A stretch of 64,000 nt of DNA from Litorivita sp050633545 (GTDB lineage: Bacteria > Pseudomonadota > Alphaproteobacteria > Rhodobacterales > Rhodobacteraceae): assembly GCA_050633545.1 (NCBI GenBank), contig JBOEGS010000001.1, positions 558,001 through 622,000 of the forward strand. Reading direction: 5' to 3'. This document shows positions 27,073 to 36,472 of this stretch, in pieces. Below the pieces are notes generated by a model, which saw only the letters and a list, made by a program, of their open reading frames with translations, was not told the DNA's origin and searched no databases. Made by a program: the position numbers and the translations under genes. The number at the start of each line of letters is the position of its first letter. The stretch's first letter is position 1.

Positions 27073-27221
27073 GAGACATCTCCGAAGGTTGCCCAGCATG
27101 GGCGACAAGGTGCGGGAAAATGGCTGACGGTTTAGCGCTGGCTGATCGCGGGCTTGGTAATCCGTTGCGCCGCAGGGGTCAACCGAATAACCTACAAAAA
27201 GAATCAACTATAGGATTGGCA
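27073..27221. promoter_or_regulatory. Divergent promoter region, binding protein / DUF2218 gene
   Basis: 149 bases between divergent start codons. The half nearest the DUF2218 gene is A+T-rich (27180-27220). Both genes belong to iron uptake in related bacteria, so an iron-responsive operator is expected here, but I do not see a palindrome strong enough to name one. Confidence 0.4.
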
Positions 27222-27503
27222 ATGCTCACCTCCGACGCATATTTCAGCACGCCCAATGGGGCGAAATACCTCCAACAGCTTTGCAAGCATTTCGCACATA
27301 AGGTCGAGGTGGAGTATAATGATACCGAAGGCCGCGCGGCGCTGCCGCCCGGACCGGCGCAACTGCGCACGGATGCGCAGGGCTTGTCGGTCACGGTAAG
27401 CGCGCAAGACGAACAGGGGTTGAAGGTGGCGCAATATATCATCGACGATCACCTTAAACGCTTCGCATTTCGGGAAAACTTCACGCAGATGGCGTGGAGT
27501 TAA
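27222..27503 (+). CDS. DUF2218 family protein
   Basis: A 93-residue protein of the DUF2218 family, recognised by the N-terminal pattern AYFSTPNGAKYLQQLCKHFAHK and the C-terminal VAQYIIDDHLKRFAFRE. DUF2218 genes usually sit beside siderophore receptors and transporters; the function is not established, though an intracellular role after iron-chelate uptake has been suggested from context. ATG 27222 has AGGA 6 bases upstream. Confidence 0.88.
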   Translation: MLTSDAYFSTPNGAKYLQQLCKHFAHKVEVEYNDTEGRAALPPGPAQLRTDAQGLSVTVSAQDEQGLKVAQYIIDDHLKRFAFRENFTQMAWS

Positions 27504-28052
27504 CCCCTGAGCTACCTGCCACAGATTTAGGGCATTGCGGCGCGCACCCCCAACTTCGCGCGCTGCGCGCTGGTCGAGCTATCAAAGCGACATCGCGCCT
27601 TGCCCTCTCGCGCACCAAGAAACTGCTTCAAGGTTTAGCGGTTTGGCGCTCGATACATGCGCGGTGCAGCAGCAAAACCTGCGCCGCCGAAACTGCGCCG
27701 AGGCCGCGCCCGAAAGCCGCTCGACCCCACTCAGGCACCGCGAAACACCGATTGTTTTCAGGGTCTAACCTGCCCGGCGCCTCGCACGGATCACGCCGCC
27801 GCCGAAAGACTTGCGCCGCAAACCGCCCCTGCGGGCACCGTTTCCGCGCCCCTCCAAAGACATCTACAAACCACGCTTTGCGCCCCGCGCGCGGGGCCAA
27901 GTTTTACGCCGCTTTAACACACAAAGACCTATGCCCGAAGGGACCGGCGGACCATGGCGCGCCGCGCTGCCTTCTGCATTGATTGAAGCGGTGCTGCGCT
28001 TCCTTTAAGCCGGACACGTCAAACCAAGACCCAAGCCTACGAAGGGGCTGCG
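27504..28052. other. Gene-poor stretch of 549 bases
   Basis: No convincing gene on either strand. The open frames here are Arg-, Ala- and Cys-rich and look like translated non-coding G+C-rich DNA. The stretch includes a perfect 16-base palindrome, GCCCCGCGCGCGGGGC, at 27882-27897. The last 60 bases hold the leader of the next gene, with GAAGGGG just before its ATG. Confidence 0.6.
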
Positions 28053-30935
28053 ATGAAACGGCTGTTTGTGCATATCGGCACACATAAGACGGGGACAACC
28101 TCGATCCAGTATGCCTTATCGCGGGCTGACGTTGCTTTGGCCCAGCAGGGGGTGTTCTACCCGCCGCTCTATGCCAACCCCAACAATCCCGGCCATCATT
28201 TCATGGTGCTCGAGCCATCCGCAAACGCCGCCGCGCCGCATCGCGCATTGATCCAAGCCATCGATGACGCGCCCGCCGAGACGGTGATCGTGAGCACCGA
28301 ATTGCTGTCGGTGATCGATCCCGCGCAGGTCGCGGCGCTCACGGATCGCTATGAGACCACTGTGGTATCCCTGCTGCGCCGGCAGGACGATTACATCGAA
28401 AGCATGTATCGCGAGCTTTGCAAATCTTCCTATTGCGCGCTCGAGCCGGAGGAGTTCGTCGACACCGTCCTGCGCCGCGACCCGTTATTGATATTCAGCG
28501 ATTTCAAAGGCGTCGACTTGCGCGCCCCGCTGCCCGCCGATTACGAGCGCCTGATCGCCAGCTATGCGGATTTGGTCGGCGAAGAGCGAGTTCTGGCCAT
28601 TCCTTACGACGATCCGGCCTTCGGGGTCGATGCGGTGGACCGCTTTGGCAAAGCCCTCGGGATCAAGATACCACAGCCTGCGGGCGGGCCGCGAAACGTC
28701 AGCTTTTCGCCCGAAATCGTCACCGTGCGGCGGATGCTCGACGCAACTTTGCCGGACGAGGAAAAACTGGCGCTGCGCGGGGCGTTCTGGAAGGTCAATC
28801 GCGCCGTTGCGAACGAGCAGCGCGGGCAAAACCTGCTCGGCACCGAGGTGCGGCGTCGGATCATGGAACATTACGCCGCCTCGAACGCCCGATTGCGCGC
28901 GCGGTTTATCCCTCATGCGACCACAGGGTGGCTGGCCGATCCGGATGCGGCGGCGGCCTCGGTCCATGCCGTAGAGGCCACACCGCCCAGCGCCGCGCGC
29001 AGCCTTGAATTGGTGCAGCAGGTTATGGCCGCGCGGGCCCAAGGCGAGGCCTCTGCGCCCGTCCCCGCCGACGAGACCAAAGCCCGTCACACCCCCCCGC
29101 CGCGCCCCGCGCCGCAAGCCGCCAAGACGGCTCCCGCGCCGCATCGGGCGGCGCCGCGCCAAGGCGGGATCGAGCACATCGGATTGAATTTCGAAACCAT
29201 CAGCAGATTGCTCGACGATCCCGAACGGCTGGCGACCTATATGGATGTGATCGCCGAATGCGGGCTTAATGCGATCCGGTTGCCGTTTTATTGGCGGCAT
29301 CTGGTGCAATACTCCGACCGCGGCGCAATGGTTCTCAACGAGGGGCTGGTCAATCATTACCATGCCTTCGTCGATCTCTTGCCCAAGCATATCCAGATCA
29401 CCGCAGTGATCATGAATTGCCATCCCGAAGTGGCCCGATGGACCTATCTGGGCGAGGTGGATTTTGCCGAGAAATACGCTGAATATGTCACGGCTTTGGC
29501 CCAAAACTTCGGGTTTATCGACGATTTCGAGCTGTGGAACGAACCCAATGCCTCGGATTTCTACATCTCGGTCAAGGCAGAGGACGGCACCCATCGCCCG
29601 TGGACCGGCGCGGAATATGTTGACATGGTGCTGCGCCCTGGCGTGCAGAGCCTCAAGGCGGCGGGCTTTGCGGGCAAGATTTGCGGCGTGAGCTTTGCCG
29701 AAAACGGTCTTGTCGGCCATGATGCGCGCACCCGCCCCGCCTTTGCCAATACGCTGCACGAATACCGCGAGGAATTTGCCGCCGAGTTTGCCGATAATGC
29801 GGGTCACGACGGGTTCTACTTCATTCCCGATTTCGCCAGACAAGTCTTCGCCGCTCTGGCGGTGCGCGACCCCGACCATCGCGAAATGCCCTTCGACGCG
29901 TTCGGCCTCCACCCCTACCCCTACTTCGGCGAGGCGCCCGACGGGTTTGCCGCCCATAGCTGGCAATTGACCCAAGCCTTTCGCGGCGCGGCGGCGCAGG
30001 CGGGATTGGGCGATCTGCCGCTATGGATCACCGAGGTTGGCGCGCGTTCGCTCGATCTGGCGCAGAACTATGATTTTGATGCGATGACGCAGGCCGATTT
30101 CGTCAGCAGCTTCATGGGCGACGCCGCCCAAGACAGCGCCGTCCAAAAGGTATTTTGGTATAAATACCGCGATGAAGATTGGGATTTGAAACAGGAAAAA
30201 TCCTTTGGCCTTGTCGATCATGAAGGGCGCAAGAAACCCGCCTACTATAGCTTCCGGCGGCGGTGTCTGGATTACACCGCGCCCGATGCGCTGCGCAGCT
30301 TGCAAGATGATTTCGGCGCGGGTGCGGTGTTGCACTGTAATAGCGTCGACGCCTCGTTCTGGAGCGTCGAGAAAACCGAACCTTTCGCCTATGCAATACC
30401 GGCCCATACAAACGCAGGCGACGGCAGCGCGCTGTTGATCTCTCCGGGGCGCGCGCTGGGTAGCCGTTTTCGCATCGAGACCAAACGCCATCTGGCCGCA
30501 GACCGGAGCAACCAGCTGACTGCGCGGCTCAGGTTTCGCGTCAAACCGATTGACCAAGAAAGCCAGATGATGGGTCTGGGATTTCAAATCCTGAATTTGG
30601 CGGACCCGCAAAACGGGTTGTTTTTGCGGGTGAAAATCGTTGGCCGCAGCGGCGCCTTGGCCTTTGAATTTGGCACGCGCGAGGCCGCCATGCAGCCGGT
30701 TGGCGAGGCCTATACCGACGATCCGACCGGATTTTGCGAGCTACGCCTGACCACGGCGGCAGGCATGGTGCATCTGAGCTGTCTGGATGCGCAAGGCCGC
30801 GTGATTTTCAAGGCTGATCTATGCACCGCGGCCGAGGTTTTCTTGGGCCGCCGCTTGCGCGGGGCGATTGACGTCTCGCGCCTGCAAGGCCCGATCCATT
30901 TCATCGAACTGAGCCATTTTTCGATGCTGCGCTAG
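28053..30935 (+). CDS. Sulfotransferase-like / glycoside-hydrolase-like fusion protein
   Basis: A 960-residue multidomain protein. Residues about 1-290 resemble a PAPS-dependent sulfotransferase, with the 5'-phosphosulfate loop HIGTHKTGTTS at residues 7-17 and a later VVSLLRRQDDYIESMYRE that fits the 3'-phosphate region. A Pro/Ala-rich linker spans about 325-368. Residues about 370-735 look like a clan GH-A (beta/alpha)8 glycosidase: FELWNEPN with Glu497 as candidate acid/base and LWITEVGA with Glu661 as candidate nucleophile. The last 220 residues are beta-rich and may be a lectin-like or LamG-like domain. There is no signal peptide, so it is probably cytoplasmic or exported by another route. 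No glycan or export operon is adjacent. The domain calls are pattern-based; the combination is unusual. Confidence 0.8.
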   Translation: MKRLFVHIGTHKTGTTSIQYALSRADVALAQQGVFYPPLYANPNNPGHHFMVLEPSANAAAPHRALIQAIDDAPAETVIVSTELLSVIDPAQVAALTDRYETTVVSLLRRQDDYIESMYRELCKSSYCALEPEEFVDTVLRRDPLLIFSDFKGVDLRAPLPADYERLIASYADLVGEERVLAIPYDDPAFGVDAVDRFGKALGIKIPQPAGGPRNVSFSPEIVTVRRMLDATLPDEEKLALRGAFWKVNRAVANEQRGQNLLGTEVRRRIMEHYAASNARLRARFIPHATTGWLADPDAAAASVHAVEATPPSAARSLELVQQVMAARAQGEASAPVPADETKARHTPPPRPAPQAAKTAPAPHRAAPRQGGIEHIGLNFETISRLLDDPERLATYMDVIAECGLNAIRLPFYWRHLVQYSDRGAMVLNEGLVNHYHAFVDLLPKHIQITAVIMNCHPEVARWTYLGEVDFAEKYAEYVTALAQNFGFIDDFELWNEPNASDFYISVKAEDGTHRPWTGAEYVDMVLRPGVQSLKAAGFAGKICGVSFAENGLVGHDARTRPAFANTLHEYREEFAAEFADNAGHDGFYFIPDFARQVFAALAVRDPDHREMPFDAFGLHPYPYFGEAPDGFAAHSWQLTQAFRGAAAQAGLGDLPLWITEVGARSLDLAQNYDFDAMTQADFVSSFMGDAAQDSAVQKVFWYKYRDEDWDLKQEKSFGLVDHEGRKKPAYYSFRRRCLDYTAPDALRSLQDDFGAGAVLHCNSVDASFWSVEKTEPFAYAIPAHTNAGDGSALLISPGRALGSRFRIETKRHLAADRSNQLTARLRFRVKPIDQESQMMGLGFQILNLADPQNGLFLRVKIVGRSGALAFEFGTREAAMQPVGEAYTDDPTGFCELRLTTAAGMVHLSCLDAQGRVIFKADLCTAAEVFLGRRLRGAIDVSRLQGPIHFIELSHFSMLR

Positions 30936-31030
30936 CCGCAAGGCCGCGCGCAACGCCGCGTCGGCGCTTTTAACCCCTTTGCAAGCTTGATAGAGTTGCT
31001 CAACCGCACGTTCATCGAAAAGGGCAACCT

Positions 31031-32080
31031 ATGCTTGATATGCCGAAACTTCGCGCCACTTTGGCCGAGACCTACGACCTCGCGCCGAATGTCGATTTGG
31101 CCGCTTCGATGCAAAGCACCTATGAGAAGATGGACAGGGTTGTCTCGCCCGCCGATTGGGCGATCTATGCCCCCTATGTCAAAGCGATCAATGATCTCAA
31201 ACGCGAGAGAAACGCGGTGATTTTGGGCCATAATTACATGACTCCCGAAATTTTCCACGGCGTGTCGGATTTCGTCGGCGACAGTTTGCAACTGGCGATG
31301 AAGGCCACCGATGTGGACGCCGATATCATCGTGCAGGGCGGCGTGCATTTCATGGCCGAGACCAGCAAGATCCTCAGCCCCGAAAAAATGGTGCTCATGC
31401 CCGATATGGCGGCAGGGTGCAGCCTTGCCGAATCCATCACCGCCGAGGGCGTGGCCGAGATGCGCGCCAAATACCCCGGCGCGCCGGTGGTCTCTTACGT
31501 CAACACCACCGCCGAGGTCAAAGCCGCCTCCGACATCTGCTGCACCTCGTCGAATGCGGTGCAGATCGTCGATGCGATGGAGAGCGATACGGTCATCATG
31601 ACGCCGGACCAGTTTTTGGCCCAGAACGTCGCCAATCTGTCGAAGAAAAAGGTCGTCTATTGGGCGGGCTCTTGCATCGTGCACGAGCTTTACACCGCCG
31701 AGGATTTGCGCGCCTACCGCGAGAGCGATCCGCAGGTCAAGATCATCGCCCACCCTGAATGCACCCCCGCCGTGGTGGCCGAGGCCGATTTCACCGGCTC
31801 GACCAGCGGCATCATCAATTGGGTGCATGAGAACAAACCGGCCAAGGCGATGTTGGTGACCGAATGCTCGATGGCGTCGAATATTGCCGATGAATTGCCC
31901 GAGGTGGAATTTGCCAAACCGTGCAACATGTGCCCCTTCATGAAGAAAATCAGTCTGGAGAAAATTCTCTATGTGCTGCACACGCTCGACAATCAGGTCG
32001 AGGTCGATGAAGAGGTCGCCGCCAAGGCGCGCATTTCGGTGCAGCGGATGATCGATCTGTCGCGCAAGCTCGGCCTGTGA
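31031..32080 (+). CDS. nadA: NadA, quinolinate synthase
   Basis: A 349-residue enzyme that condenses iminoaspartate with dihydroxyacetone phosphate to quinolinate. It carries a [4Fe-4S] cluster; candidate Cys residues lie in AAGCSLAES, AGSCIVHE and CNMCPF. The family motif VILGHNYMTPEI is present near residue 65. First gene of nadA-nadB-nadC, 7 bases before nadB. Confidence 0.97.
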   Translation: MLDMPKLRATLAETYDLAPNVDLAASMQSTYEKMDRVVSPADWAIYAPYVKAINDLKRERNAVILGHNYMTPEIFHGVSDFVGDSLQLAMKATDVDADIIVQGGVHFMAETSKILSPEKMVLMPDMAAGCSLAESITAEGVAEMRAKYPGAPVVSYVNTTAEVKAASDICCTSSNAVQIVDAMESDTVIMTPDQFLAQNVANLSKKKVVYWAGSCIVHELYTAEDLRAYRESDPQVKIIAHPECTPAVVAEADFTGSTSGIINWVHENKPAKAMLVTECSMASNIADELPEVEFAKPCNMCPFMKKISLEKILYVLHTLDNQVEVDEEVAAKARISVQRMIDLSRKLGL

Positions 32081-32087
32081 CCGGGCC

Positions 32088-33653
32088 ATGAAAGAGGTCA
32101 AAACCGACCGGATCGTCATCATCGGCGCGGGGCTTGGTGCGCTCTATGCGGCGCTCGAACTTGCGCCTTTGCCCGTTGCGATGATCTCTCCCGAGACGCT
32201 CGGCGGGGGGGCCAGTTCGGCTTGGGCGCAGGGCGGCGTTGCGGCGGCGATGGCCGATAAGGACAGCCCTGCCTCCCACGCGACCGACACCATCCGCGTC
32301 GGCGCGGGGATCGTGGTGCCCGAGGTGGCGCAATTGGTGACCAATGAGGCGCGCAACCATATTCTGGAGCTGACCGACCTTGGCACGCCCTTCGACCGCT
32401 CAGGCGCGGGGGACTATGTGTTGTCGCGCGAGGCGGCCCATAGCTTTGCCCGCGTCGTGCGCGTCAAGGGCGATCAGGCGGGCGCGGCCATCATGGCGGC
32501 CTTGATCGAACAGGTGCGCGCGGCGCCTTCGGTGCAGGTGCTCGAAGGCACGATGGCGTTGGGGATCGAGACCCGCGAGGGCGATGTGACCGGCATCGAA
32601 ATCCAAGCCTCGGGCGAGGCGCGCTCTGCGCCGGTGATGTTGCGCGGGGCGGCCTATCTGTTTGCGGGGGGCGGCTCGGGCGGGCTTTATGCGCTGACCA
32701 CCAACCCGCCGCGCATTCGCGGGCAGGTGATCGGCATGGCCGCGCGGGCGGGCGCGGTGATTGCGGACGCCGAATTTGTGCAATTCCACCCCACGGCGAT
32801 GGACGTGGGCGAAGACCCTGCGCCTTTGGCCACCGAGGCCCTGCGCGGCGAGGGGGCGATTTTGATCAATGCCGCGGGCGAGCGGTTTATGACCGGCGTG
32901 CATCCCGATGCCGAATTGGCCCCGCGCGATGTGGTCGCGCGCGAGATTTACGCGCAAACCCAAGCGGGCAAGCGCCCGATGCTCGACACCCGCGCCGCGC
33001 TCGGCGAGCGGATCAAAACCCTCTACCCCTCGGTCGCCAGCGCTTGCGCGCGCAATGGCATCGACCCCGCGACCATGCCGATCCCCATCTCGGCGGCGGC
33101 GCATTATCACATGGGCGGGATCGCTACGGATGTGTTTGGCCGCGCCTCGCTGGGCAATCTTTGGGTCTGCGGCGAGGCCTCTTCGACCGGCCTGCACGGG
33201 GCCAATCGCCTTGCCTCGAACGGGCTGCTCGAAGCGCTGGTCTATGCGCGCATCTGCGCCGCCGATATCGCCGGACGCGTCGCGCCCAATGCCGCCCCCG
33301 AGATCACGCTCGCGTTTGACGGCGGCGGCCGCGCCCCCGACCCGAGCGCCGTGGCCAAGCTGCGCGCGGTTATGACGGCCAATGTCGGCGTGGTGCGCAC
33401 CGATGCAGGATTGCGCAGCGCGCTGCGCGAGATTGCCGCGCTCGAACAGGCCCACGGCGACAGCCCCGATTTCGCCAATATGTGCGCCACCGCCACCTTG
33501 ATCGCGGCCTGCGCATGGGTGCGCAAGGAGAGCCGCGGCGCACATGAACGCACCGATCACCCCGAGATGCTTGCAGGGGTCGGCAAACGTTCGATGATGA
33601 CATTGACCGAGGCGCGCGCCCTGCGCGCCCAAGCTTGCGAGGATACGCTATGA
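32088..33653 (+). CDS. nadB: NadB, L-aspartate oxidase
   Basis: A 521-residue FAD enzyme that oxidises L-aspartate to iminoaspartate, the substrate of NadA. It shows the Rossmann motif VIIGAGLGALYAA at the N-terminus, the SSAWAQGGVAAA and EFVQFHPTAM segments of the succinate-dehydrogenase flavoprotein family, and HYHMGGIATD and GLHGANRLASN near the active site. ATGA overlap with nadC. Confidence 0.96.
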   Translation: MKEVKTDRIVIIGAGLGALYAALELAPLPVAMISPETLGGGASSAWAQGGVAAAMADKDSPASHATDTIRVGAGIVVPEVAQLVTNEARNHILELTDLGTPFDRSGAGDYVLSREAAHSFARVVRVKGDQAGAAIMAALIEQVRAAPSVQVLEGTMALGIETREGDVTGIEIQASGEARSAPVMLRGAAYLFAGGGSGGLYALTTNPPRIRGQVIGMAARAGAVIADAEFVQFHPTAMDVGEDPAPLATEALRGEGAILINAAGERFMTGVHPDAELAPRDVVAREIYAQTQAGKRPMLDTRAALGERIKTLYPSVASACARNGIDPATMPIPISAAAHYHMGGIATDVFGRASLGNLWVCGEASSTGLHGANRLASNGLLEALVYARICAADIAGRVAPNAAPEITLAFDGGGRAPDPSAVAKLRAVMTANVGVVRTDAGLRSALREIAALEQAHGDSPDFANMCATATLIAACAWVRKESRGAHERTDHPEMLAGVGKRSMMTLTEARALRAQACEDTL

Positions 33654-34501
33654 CGGCCCATCAAAGCCTGCCTGATCTGGTTCTGGAGCCCATGGTGCGC
33701 GGCGCGCTGATGGAAGATCTTGGCGCTTATGGCGATGTCACCACCCGCGCGGTGATCCCTGCGGGGGTGACCTATGAGGCGCGGATCAACGCGCGCGAAG
33801 ACGCGGTTGTGTCAGGCATGCAAATTGCCGCGATGGCCTTTCGTTTGATCGATCCGGCCTTGGAGGTGGTGACCTTGCGCGCCGATGGATCGGCCTGCAA
33901 AAAGGGCGACACGCTGATGCAGATCAACGGATCGGCGGCCTCGATCCTCTCGGCGGAACGCGTGGCGTTGAACTTCGCAGGCCGTTTGACCGGAATTGCC
34001 ACGCAAACCGCCCAGTTTGTGGCGCAAGCCAAGGGCACCAAGGCGCGGGTCACCTGCACGCGCAAAACCACGCCCGGTTTGCGCAGCGTGGAAAAACTGG
34101 CGGTGCTGCATGGCGGCGGGTTCAATCACCGCTATTCGCTTTCCGATGCGATTTTGATCAAGGACAACCATATCGCAGCCGCTGGCGGCGTGCGAGCCGT
34201 GCTCGAAGCCGCCAAGGCGCATGGATCGCATATGACCACGGTCGAGATCGAAGTGGACCGCTTGGACCAACTTGAAGAGGTTTTGCAGGTCGGGGGCGCC
34301 GATGTGGTCTTGCTCGACAATATGGACAACGAGATGCTGCGCGATGCTGTCGCCATGGTGGACGGGCGGATGAAAACCGAAGCCAGCGGCAATGTGACCG
34401 TGGCGCGCATCGCCTCGATCGCCGCGACGGGGGTTGATTACATCTCCTCGGGGGCTTTGACGCATTCGGTGCGCACTGTGGATTTGGGGCTCGATTTTTA
34501 A
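33650..34501 (+). CDS. nadC: NadC, nicotinate-nucleotide pyrophosphorylase (carboxylating)
   Basis: A 283-residue quinolinate phosphoribosyltransferase that makes nicotinate mononucleotide. Conserved segments include ALMEDLGAYGDVTT, CTRKTTPGLR, HGGGFNHRYSLSDAILIKDNH and the VVLLDNMD/ISSGALTHS phosphate-binding loops. ATG 33650 overlaps the nadB stop and has GAGG 7 bases upstream; an upstream in-frame start at 33635 is less likely. Confidence 0.97.
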   Translation: MTAHQSLPDLVLEPMVRGALMEDLGAYGDVTTRAVIPAGVTYEARINAREDAVVSGMQIAAMAFRLIDPALEVVTLRADGSACKKGDTLMQINGSAASILSAERVALNFAGRLTGIATQTAQFVAQAKGTKARVTCTRKTTPGLRSVEKLAVLHGGGFNHRYSLSDAILIKDNHIAAAGGVRAVLEAAKAHGSHMTTVEIEVDRLDQLEEVLQVGGADVVLLDNMDNEMLRDAVAMVDGRMKTEASGNVTVARIASIAATGVDYISSGALTHSVRTVDLGLDF

Positions 34502-34615
34502 GCGCCACGTCGCCCGATCCGCCCCTTCGGCATATTGATTAGGCGTGCATTTTTGCGCCTTTCGCGCTAGGCAGGGCGCAATTTCGCCGCCCCGCCAACG
34601 ATAAAGAGGCCCGCC

Positions 34616-35377
34616 GTGACGTCGCCAAACCACCCCGCTGACAGCACAGAGCAAGGCGCGCGCGGCGTTGCCGCCGTCAATCGCGCTTTGGCAATCATCG
34701 GAGCGATCGAAGCGGCGAGCATGCCGCGCAACCTGTCGGAAATCGCGCGCGCGACGGGTCTTTACAAAAGCACCATCCTGCGGATTTTGGAATCCTTGCA
34801 AGACGCCGGATATGTGGTGCGCGTCGAAGAGAGCAAATACGCCCTCGGCCCCAGCATCATGCAATTGGGGCTGGCCTATGAGCGCACCAATCCGTTGCGC
34901 CACCAAATCCTGCCGGTGCTGGAGCGGCTGGTGGATCTGGGCACCGAAAGCCCGTCCTTTCATGTGCGCCAGACGCCGAGCGAGCGGTTGTGCCTGTTTC
35001 GGGTGAATTCGACCCATTCGACCTTGGACCGTGTGCATGCGGGCGACCGCCTGCCGATGCAGCGCGGGGCGGCGGGCAAGGTCTTGCTGGCCTTTGATGC
35101 GGGCGGCGGGCCAGACAGTGCGCCAGACGGTGCGGATCACCGCGAATTGGCCGCGATCAGGCGCGCGTGTTTTGCCCTGTCGCTTGGCGAGCGCGATCCG
35201 CTCTGCGCGGGGATCGCCGCACCGGTGTTTTCCGGTGCCAACCGTCTTGTCGGGGCGCTGTCCTTTTCGGGACCAAAAGAGCGCTTCACCCCCGAGGATA
35301 TCGCCCGCATGACGCCGCAGCTTTTGGACGCCGCGCGCGAGATATCCGAGGCCCTTGGCGCGCGCTATCCGCTCTAG
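34616..35377 (+). CDS. IclR-family transcriptional regulator
   Basis: A 253-residue regulator with an N-terminal winged helix-turn-helix (about residues 20-80, LSEIARATGLYKSTILRILES) and a C-terminal IclR effector-binding domain (QRGAAGKVLLAFDA and FSLGERDPLCAGIAAPVF). It starts with GTG 34616, 6 bases after AGAGG. It precedes the catabolic genes from 35522 on the same strand and probably controls them in response to a small organic acid. Confidence 0.92.
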   Translation: MTSPNHPADSTEQGARGVAAVNRALAIIGAIEAASMPRNLSEIARATGLYKSTILRILESLQDAGYVVRVEESKYALGPSIMQLGLAYERTNPLRHQILPVLERLVDLGTESPSFHVRQTPSERLCLFRVNSTHSTLDRVHAGDRLPMQRGAAGKVLLAFDAGGGPDSAPDGADHRELAAIRRACFALSLGERDPLCAGIAAPVFSGANRLVGALSFSGPKERFTPEDIARMTPQLLDAAREISEALGARYPL

Positions 35378-35398
35378 CTACATTTACAAGACATTTGG

Positions 35399-35427
35399 CC
35401 AATTCCCCCTCGGTTGCCCCCAATTGG
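35399..35427. promoter_or_regulatory. Inverted repeat in the leader of the catabolic operon
   Basis: CCAATT and AATTGG form 6-base arms separated by 17 bases containing two C-rich runs. It lies about 110 bases before the SMP-30-like gene and could be an IclR operator; the symmetry is short, so this is tentative. Confidence 0.35.
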
Positions 35428-35521
35428 GACGCCGGTCCCGTCGTGGCGCTCGGCGGACAGGTGAAACATTTGTTGCGCCTAGCAGAATTATAAGTCTATT
35501 TTGAAAAGCGGAGGAGACCCG

Positions 35522-36472
35522 ATGACCCAGCCCCGCTTATCGCTAGACGCCCTGCACCGATTCGGACATGGCCTCGCGCGCCCCGAATCCGTGCATGTTT
35601 ACGCCGATGGATCGCTCGCCGTATCGCACCGTGGGCGCGGCATCAGCATGATTTCACCCGCAGGCGAAGTCCGCACGCTTGGCCCCTCCCCCGCGATGGC
35701 GGGCGGATCGGAGCTCATCCCCAACGGCATCGCCTTGCAAGCGGACGGCAGTTTTATGATCGCCAATATCGGCGAGGGCGGCGGGATATGGCGGCTGTCT
35801 GCGCAAGGGGAACTGACGCCCTATTTGATGGAGGTGGACGGGGTAGCTTTGGCGGCGGCGAATTTCGTGATGACGGATGCGCAGGGGCGGCATTTCATCA
35901 CCGTCAGCACGCTTAGCCTGCCGCGTTTCAACGCCTATTCGGAGGAGGTCCGCGACGGCATGATCCTCATGGTGGACGCCAAGGGACCGCGGATACTGGC
36001 CGATGATATCTGCTTTGCCAATGAGTGCCGCCTGACCCCCGACAGGCGCGGACTGTTGGTCACCGAGACATTTGCGCGCGCCGTAACGCGCTTCGATCTG
36101 GACGATCAGGGCCTGAGCAACCGGCGGGTCTGTGCACGTTTTGGCCGCGGCGATTTCCCCGATGGTATCCGGTTTGATGCGGCGGGCTATCTTTGGGTGA
36201 CCTGTATCGTGTCGAACCGATTGTGGCGTATCGCGCCGGACGGGCAAAAGGAATTGGTGATCGAGGACTGCGATCCCGAATGGGTTCAAACCGTCGAGAG
36301 CGCCTTGGCCGCAGGACATATGGGGCGCGAGCATTTTTACGGCACGGGCAAAAGCACCTTGGGCAATATCGCCAGCATCGCATTTTCGCACGATGGGCGC
36401 ACAGGATATCTCGGATCGCTCTGCGGCAGCTCGATTTTGACCTTTCCAACCGGCCAAGGCGCGGCGCAATGA
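35522..36472 (+). CDS. SMP-30/gluconolactonase-like beta-propeller protein
   Basis: A 316-residue six-bladed beta-propeller of the SMP-30/gluconolactonase/LRE family, recognised by ELIPNGIALQADGSFMIAN, CRLTPDRRGLLVTET and FPDGIRFDAAGYLWVT. Such proteins often hydrolyse lactones with a bound divalent cation; a candidate metal Asn/Asp set lies in these loops. ATG 35522 has GGAGGAG upstream. It overlaps the next gene as ATGA. The substrate is unknown. Confidence 0.87.
   Translation: MTQPRLSLDALHRFGHGLARPESVHVYADGSLAVSHRGRGISMISPAGEVRTLGPSPAMAGGSELIPNGIALQADGSFMIANIGEGGGIWRLSAQGELTPYLMEVDGVALAAANFVMTDAQGRHFITVSTLSLPRFNAYSEEVRDGMILMVDAKGPRILADDICFANECRLTPDRRGLLVTETFARAVTRFDLDDQGLSNRRVCARFGRGDFPDGIRFDAAGYLWVTCIVSNRLWRIAPDGQKELVIEDCDPEWVQTVESALAAGHMGREHFYGTGKSTLGNIASIAFSHDGRTGYLGSLCGSSILTFPTGQGAAQ

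Noticed and set aside
27507..27516. CTGAGCTACC, the reverse complement of a tRNA D-arm box (GGTAGCTCAG)
   Set aside because: No acceptor, anticodon or T-arm pairing could be built around it on the minus strand; it overlaps the end of the DUF2218 gene and is a chance match.
27494..27982. 162-codon open frame in the gap before the fusion gene
   Set aside because: Arg-, Cys- and Ala-rich translation without secondary structure pattern, overlapping the DUF2218 stop, no Shine-Dalgarno; not a credible protein.
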